This document shows positions 4,887 through 7,156 of a stretch of DNA of 7,156 nucleotides, piece after piece; the stretch's first letter is position 1; every line of letters starts with the position of its first letter. The stretch is taken from the NCBI GenBank assembly GCA_937902565.1, contig CALFMX010000332.1, positions 1 through 7,156 on the forward strand. The letters are read 5' to 3'. This DNA comes from an uncultured Spirochaetales bacterium (GTDB lineage: Bacteria; Spirochaetota; Spirochaetia; Sphaerochaetales; Sphaerochaetaceae). A program made the position numbers and the translations under genes. The notes under the pieces were generated by a model, which saw nothing but the letters and a program-made list of their open reading frames with translations, made no database searches and was not told where the DNA came from.

Positions 4887-5684
4887 TCAAGAGCCATTGG
4901 CACTCTCGTCACTCCACACTCCATGGCGAAGAGCCACTTTCTTGATGCTCTCCTTCCACGCAATGTTGGGCTTATTCCTATATCGTTGATAGAGCTCCAG
5001 TATCTTCTCATCGGATTGTGATGCGACCAAGGCATCCAGGTAGCGTTCATCAAACGCACCATCGACATTGACGCGTACACGTCGATATGCTGCATTCATC
5101 TTACCTACCCATATGGCGGTAGTAACAAACGGCGCCACTTGCGCATACAGCGTATCGAAATCCTCATCAAGCAGAGGCTCGCAGGAGACGCTCGTGACAA
5201 ATCGTGCATCAAAGGCCCGTCTCAGAGCCTCAAGCCGCTCTTCAAACGAAGGGGCCCCAGGTTCCCAAATCTTCAAGACGGTCGAGTTTGCCGATCCGAC
5301 AGTGAATCGTATCTCCATATTGGCCCGGTGGGATTCAAACACGGTGACAAGGCGGTCGATACAACAGGGATGGGCTTTGGTAACCACCAACACGTTGTTC
5401 CCACTCTCCAGCAACGCAGATAAAACCTCAACGCTCTTGTCAAGGTTCGACACGGTTATATCGTGTGATGAGGGGATCATGATCGTTCCATTGCGTTTTC
5501 CAAATGAGCGCTTTTCAAGAGAGACCGGCTCCTCGATGCGCCAATTATCGGCACTCTTCCGCTTGAAACGGATTGCCATCTCCTTGGCGTAGCAATACAC
5601 ACAGTCGTTTGAACAACCACTGATATAGTTGAAGGTATGCGGAGCCCACTCCTTTGTACCGAAGAGCAGAGATTCTGATTTCAT
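4887..5684 (-). CDS. Radical SAM protein of the spore photoproduct lyase (SPL)-like family
   Basis: The product carries the radical SAM motif C-x3-C-x2-C in GCSNDCVYCYAKEMAIRFKRK (cysteines at 24, 28 and 31 of the 265-aa form), which would hold the 4Fe-4S cluster that cleaves S-adenosylmethionine. SVSCEPLLDED and IWVGKMN further on are features I associate with SPL-like radical SAM proteins; no search was made. An adjacent Cys pair (AHPCCIDR) follows a strand-like VLVVT, the sort of place where SPL has its hydrogen-donor Cys; this parallel is speculative. The start at 5684 is chosen for the strong AAGGGAGGGGAG just upstream. The frame stays open to a TTG at 5774 (295 aa), which would add C-x2-C-x6-C but has no Shine-Dalgarno. 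The substrate is unknown. No sporulation genes are nearby and spirochaetes do not make endospores, so classic spore-DNA repair is unlikely. It is transcribed toward the tRNA-Thr promoter. Confidence 0.88.
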   Translation of the reverse strand: MKSESLLFGTKEWAPHTFNYISGCSNDCVYCYAKEMAIRFKRKSADNWRIEEPVSLEKRSFGKRNGTIMIPSSHDITVSNLDKSVEVLSALLESGNNVLVVTKAHPCCIDRLVTVFESHRANMEIRFTVGSANSTVLKIWEPGAPSFEERLEALRRAFDARFVTSVSCEPLLDEDFDTLYAQVAPFVTTAIWVGKMNAAYRRVRVNVDGAFDERYLDALVASQSDEKILELYQRYRNKPNIAWKESIKKVALRHGVWSDESANGS

Positions 5685-5799
5685 ACACTCCCCTCCCTTA
5701 AAAGAGCAACCCTTGCATTTCTTCACGTTCGAGCGCAGTTTTCTTACACGCCTTGTTCCAAAAATTTGCACCAAGAGGATGTTTTGAAAGGTGTATCAG

Positions 5800-5827
5800 C
5801 TTATAGTACCACATGATTTCTTTTTGA
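5800..5827 (-). promoter_or_regulatory. Weak candidate promoter for the SPL-like gene
   Basis: TATAAG (5805-5800) on the minus strand resembles a -10 box, and TACTAT (5808-5803) overlaps it. No good -35 lies at the right distance (GTCAAA at best). Starting near 5793 it would give a leader of roughly 108 nt to the ATG at 5684, or about 18 nt to the TTG at 5774. The call is tentative. Confidence 0.35.
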
Positions 5828-5828
5828 C

Positions 5829-5851
5829 TGAGCCGGGAATGACAATTCCCA
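5829..5851. repeat. Short hairpin/palindrome between the SPL-like gene and glgP
   Basis: GGGAAT (5835-5840), GACA loop, ATTCCC (5845-5850): a perfect 6-bp inverted repeat. Flanking TGAG and CTCA can extend it across a small internal loop. Neither strand has the U-run of an intrinsic terminator after the stem. It lies just upstream of the weak minus-strand promoter at 5800-5827, so it could be an operator, but nothing further supports that. Confidence 0.35.
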
Positions 5852-5856
5852 CTCAT

Positions 5857-6045
5857 TCAATAAATGATTATTGCCACAGGGCCAAGAGGTGTAGCAGGAT
5901 GAATGGAATCAGGGGGAGAGCCCCGAAGGAGAAAAGGATGAGGAAGCCCTCTTTTGCTTGGCGGCTTAATGGCTTCCCCAATCCCAAACAAGTATGCCAA
6001 CAGTAACACCGATACAGCTCCAGTTCAAGGAGAACCACCCCTCAT
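5857..6045 (-). pseudogene. Possible remnant of a small membrane protein gene (low confidence)
   Basis: No intact gene with a good start is visible. Two overlapping minus-strand frames are strongly hydrophobic. The frame ending at 5868 (open from GTG 6038, 56 codons) contains GFLILFSFGALPLIPFILLH followed by LLALWQ, a convincing transmembrane segment. The frame ending at 5857 (open from 6024) contains AVSVLLLAYLFGIGEAIKPP, a second one. A single shift near 5955-5965 would join them into a two-helix hairpin. Neither frame has an ATG or a clear Shine-Dalgarno. This may be a decayed gene or chance hydrophobicity from a T-rich strand. Confidence 0.25.
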
Positions 6046-6070
6046 CACGGTAAAAACAACCCTCATGTAG

Positions 6071-6099
6071 TTGCCCCTAGTGACGCGATAATATATAGT
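6071..6099 (+). promoter_or_regulatory. glgP promoter
   Basis: TTGCCC (6071-6076, 4 of 6 matches), a 17-nt spacer and TATAGT (6094-6099, 5 of 6 matches) make a good sigma-70 type promoter. The expected start near 6106 leaves a 5' leader of about 33 nt before the ATG, with room only for the ribosome-binding site. Spacing and -10 quality make this the likely main promoter of glgP. Confidence 0.7.
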
Positions 6100-6125
6100 A
6101 CCGTGTACCTATTTGCCATGATTGC

Positions 6126-6131
6126 AAGGAG
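6126..6131 (+). promoter_or_regulatory. glgP ribosome-binding site
   Basis: AAGGAG lies 7 nt upstream of the ATG at 6139. This fixes the glgP start, and the preceding codons are outside the family's homology. Confidence 0.85.
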
Positions 6132-6138
6132 TTCCAGT

Positions 6139-7156
6139 ATGAAAAATCAACCAAAAACGCGTTGGGGCCTCACCAGTGATGATATTGCACAAGATTTTGC
6201 TGAACATTTGAAGTACAGCCAGGACGCAGATATCTACCACCGCACTGTCCACGCACGATATACCGCTCTCTCACTGGCCATCAAGGACCGGATCATCCAC
6301 CAGTGGAACAAGAGCCGCAAGACCCAGCGCTCCAGCGGGGCGAAGCGGGTCTACTACCTCAGCCTCGAATTCCTGATGGGCCGGACCTTGACCAACAACG
6401 TCATCAACCTAGGCATCGAGGGCGAGGTCAGGGAGGCCCTCTCCTCACTCGGCTACACCTTTGAGGAACTTGCCGAGCTTGAGAGCGACGCAGGGCTGGG
6501 CAACGGCGGACTGGGGCGGCTTGCAGCCTGCTTCCTCGACTCACTTGCAACCCTGGAGATGCCGGCCTACGGCTACGGCATCCGCTACAACTACGGTATC
6601 TTCCGCCAGCAGATCAAGAACGGGTGGCAGGTGGAGCAGCCGGACAACTGGCTGCGTGACGGCAACCCCTGGGAGATCATGCGTCCCTCGATCGTCTACC
6701 CGGTGCGCTTCGGCGGGCAGGTCCAGGTCATCCCCGAAGGGGGCCGGGACCACTTCAAGTGGGTCGGCGGCGAGATTGTCACCGGCATGGCCTACGACAC
6801 CCCGATCATCGGCTACGGTGGCAAGACCGTCAACACACTGCGCCTCTGGTCAGCCAAGAGCCCCGAGGAGTTCAACTTCCATGAGTTCAATGACGGTGAC
6901 TACACCGAAGCGGTACGCAGCAAGATTTCGGCGGAGAACCTCAGCCAGGTCCTCTACCCCAACGATACCCTCTACATGGGCAAGGAGCTCAGGCTCAAGC
7001 AGCAGTACTTCTTCGTCGCCTGTTCACTTGCAGATATCGTGCGCCGTTTCAAGCGTGAAGGAAAGAGCTGGAGCGAGTTGCCCAACCATGCGGCCATCCA
7101 GCTCAACGACACCCACCCGGTGCTCTCCATTCCAGAACTGATGCGCCTGCTGATCG
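6139..7156 (+). CDS. glgP: Glycogen (alpha-glucan) phosphorylase, N-terminal 339 codons (runs off the window)
   Basis: A cytoplasmic enzyme that releases glucose 1-phosphate from the non-reducing ends of glycogen or maltodextrin using phosphate and pyridoxal phosphate. The visible N-terminal half has the landmarks of the glycogen/starch phosphorylase family (GT35): YYLSLEFLMGRTLTNN (72-87), the glycine-rich DAGLGNGGLGRLAACFLDSL (117-136), YGIRYNYGIFRQ (146-157), QPDNWLRDGNPWE (167-179) and QLNDTHPVLSIPEL (321-334). The PLP lysine and catalytic C-terminal half are beyond the window. The short N-terminus before the first conserved helix fits bacterial enzymes. The gene is GC-rich with C/G-ending codons, like the ribosomal cluster, so nothing suggests recent acquisition. 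It diverges from the SPL-like gene and has its own promoter. Confidence 0.97.
   Translation, partial: MKNQPKTRWGLTSDDIAQDFAEHLKYSQDADIYHRTVHARYTALSLAIKDRIIHQWNKSRKTQRSSGAKRVYYLSLEFLMGRTLTNNVINLGIEGEVREALSSLGYTFEELAELESDAGLGNGGLGRLAACFLDSLATLEMPAYGYGIRYNYGIFRQQIKNGWQVEQPDNWLRDGNPWEIMRPSIVYPVRFGGQVQVIPEGGRDHFKWVGGEIVTGMAYDTPIIGYGGKTVNTLRLWSAKSPEEFNFHEFNDGDYTEAVRSKISAENLSQVLYPNDTLYMGKELRLKQQYFFVACSLADIVRRFKREGKSWSELPNHAAIQLNDTHPVLSIPELMRLLI

Noticed and set aside
5942..5977. GGAAGCC/GGCTTCC inverted repeat (7 bp, 22-nt loop)
   Set aside because: Long loop, no U-run and no gene end nearby; not separable from chance in this stretch.
5791..6006. Plus-strand frame of 71 codons between the SPL-like gene and glgP
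   Set aside because: It begins with GTG over the minus-strand promoter region, has no recognisable domain and an odd composition. The minus-strand hydrophobic frames are more suggestive, though also weak.
6097..6114. GTAC-CGT-GTAC quasi-palindrome at the glgP transcription start
   Set aside because: Four-base arms that are themselves self-complementary; too short to propose as an operator.
6461..7141. Plus-strand frame of 226 codons inside glgP
   Set aside because: It is rich in Ser, Arg and Thr, the usual shadow of a GC-rich gene in the next frame; glgP is unambiguous.

Overview
This window is a core bacterial chromosomal segment. Its left five-sixths is the transcription and translation cluster tRNA-Thr, rpmG, tRNA-Trp, secE, nusG, rplK, rplA, rplJ, rplL, rpoB, read right to left on the minus strand. 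The right end carries two unrelated genes that diverge from each other: a radical SAM protein of the spore-photoproduct-lyase (SPL) type on the minus strand and the start of glgP (glycogen phosphorylase) on the plus strand. I see no phage, transposon, CRISPR, toxin or secondary-metabolism genes. The host is most likely a spirochaete, probably Sphaerochaetaceae or a relative. This is inference from the spirochaete-like L11 (the run [10 protein letters not shown]), the gene order with interspersed tRNAs, and the moderate-to-high GC content; it was not checked by any search.

Layout, in the direction of minus-strand transcription. A promoter (TTGACA, 17-nt spacer, TAAGTT) at about 4811-4839 drives tRNA-Thr(GGU), rpmG (L33), tRNA-Trp(CCA), secE and nusG. 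Next is a structured 163-nt leader, then rplK and rplA (1-nt gap), rplJ (12-nt gap), rplL (67-nt gap) and rpoB (167-nt gap, truncated by the window edge after 373 codons). Almost every gene has a clear AAGGAG-type Shine-Dalgarno (SD) sequence. No canonical intrinsic terminator is visible inside the cluster, so it could be transcribed as one long unit cut up by tRNA processing and attenuated at the structured gaps.

How the parts work together. SecE is the Sec translocon subunit and NusG the transcription factor that couples RNA polymerase to ribosomes. L11, L1, L10 and L7/L12 make up the ribosomal stalk and L1 regions, and RpoB is the RNA polymerase beta subunit. Co-expression ties ribosome and polymerase supply together. 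The interesting material lies between the genes: a perfect 13-bp inverted repeat that brackets tRNA-Trp like a precursor-processing stalk; a possible loop-pairing RNA switch between nusG and rplK; two GC-rich hairpins between rplL and rpoB; and a hairpin touching the rpmG Shine-Dalgarno. There is also no room for an L10 leader at its usual place before rplJ.

Right end. The SPL-like gene (4887-5684, possibly extended upstream to 5774) and glgP (6139 to the window end) are separated by about 450 bp. That gap holds a good glgP promoter, a weaker promoter for the SPL gene, a short hairpin, and overlapping hydrophobic minus-strand reading frames that may be the remains of a small membrane protein gene. 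I found no convincing new multi-gene system; the candidates for novelty are RNA-level structures and the SPL-like protein.
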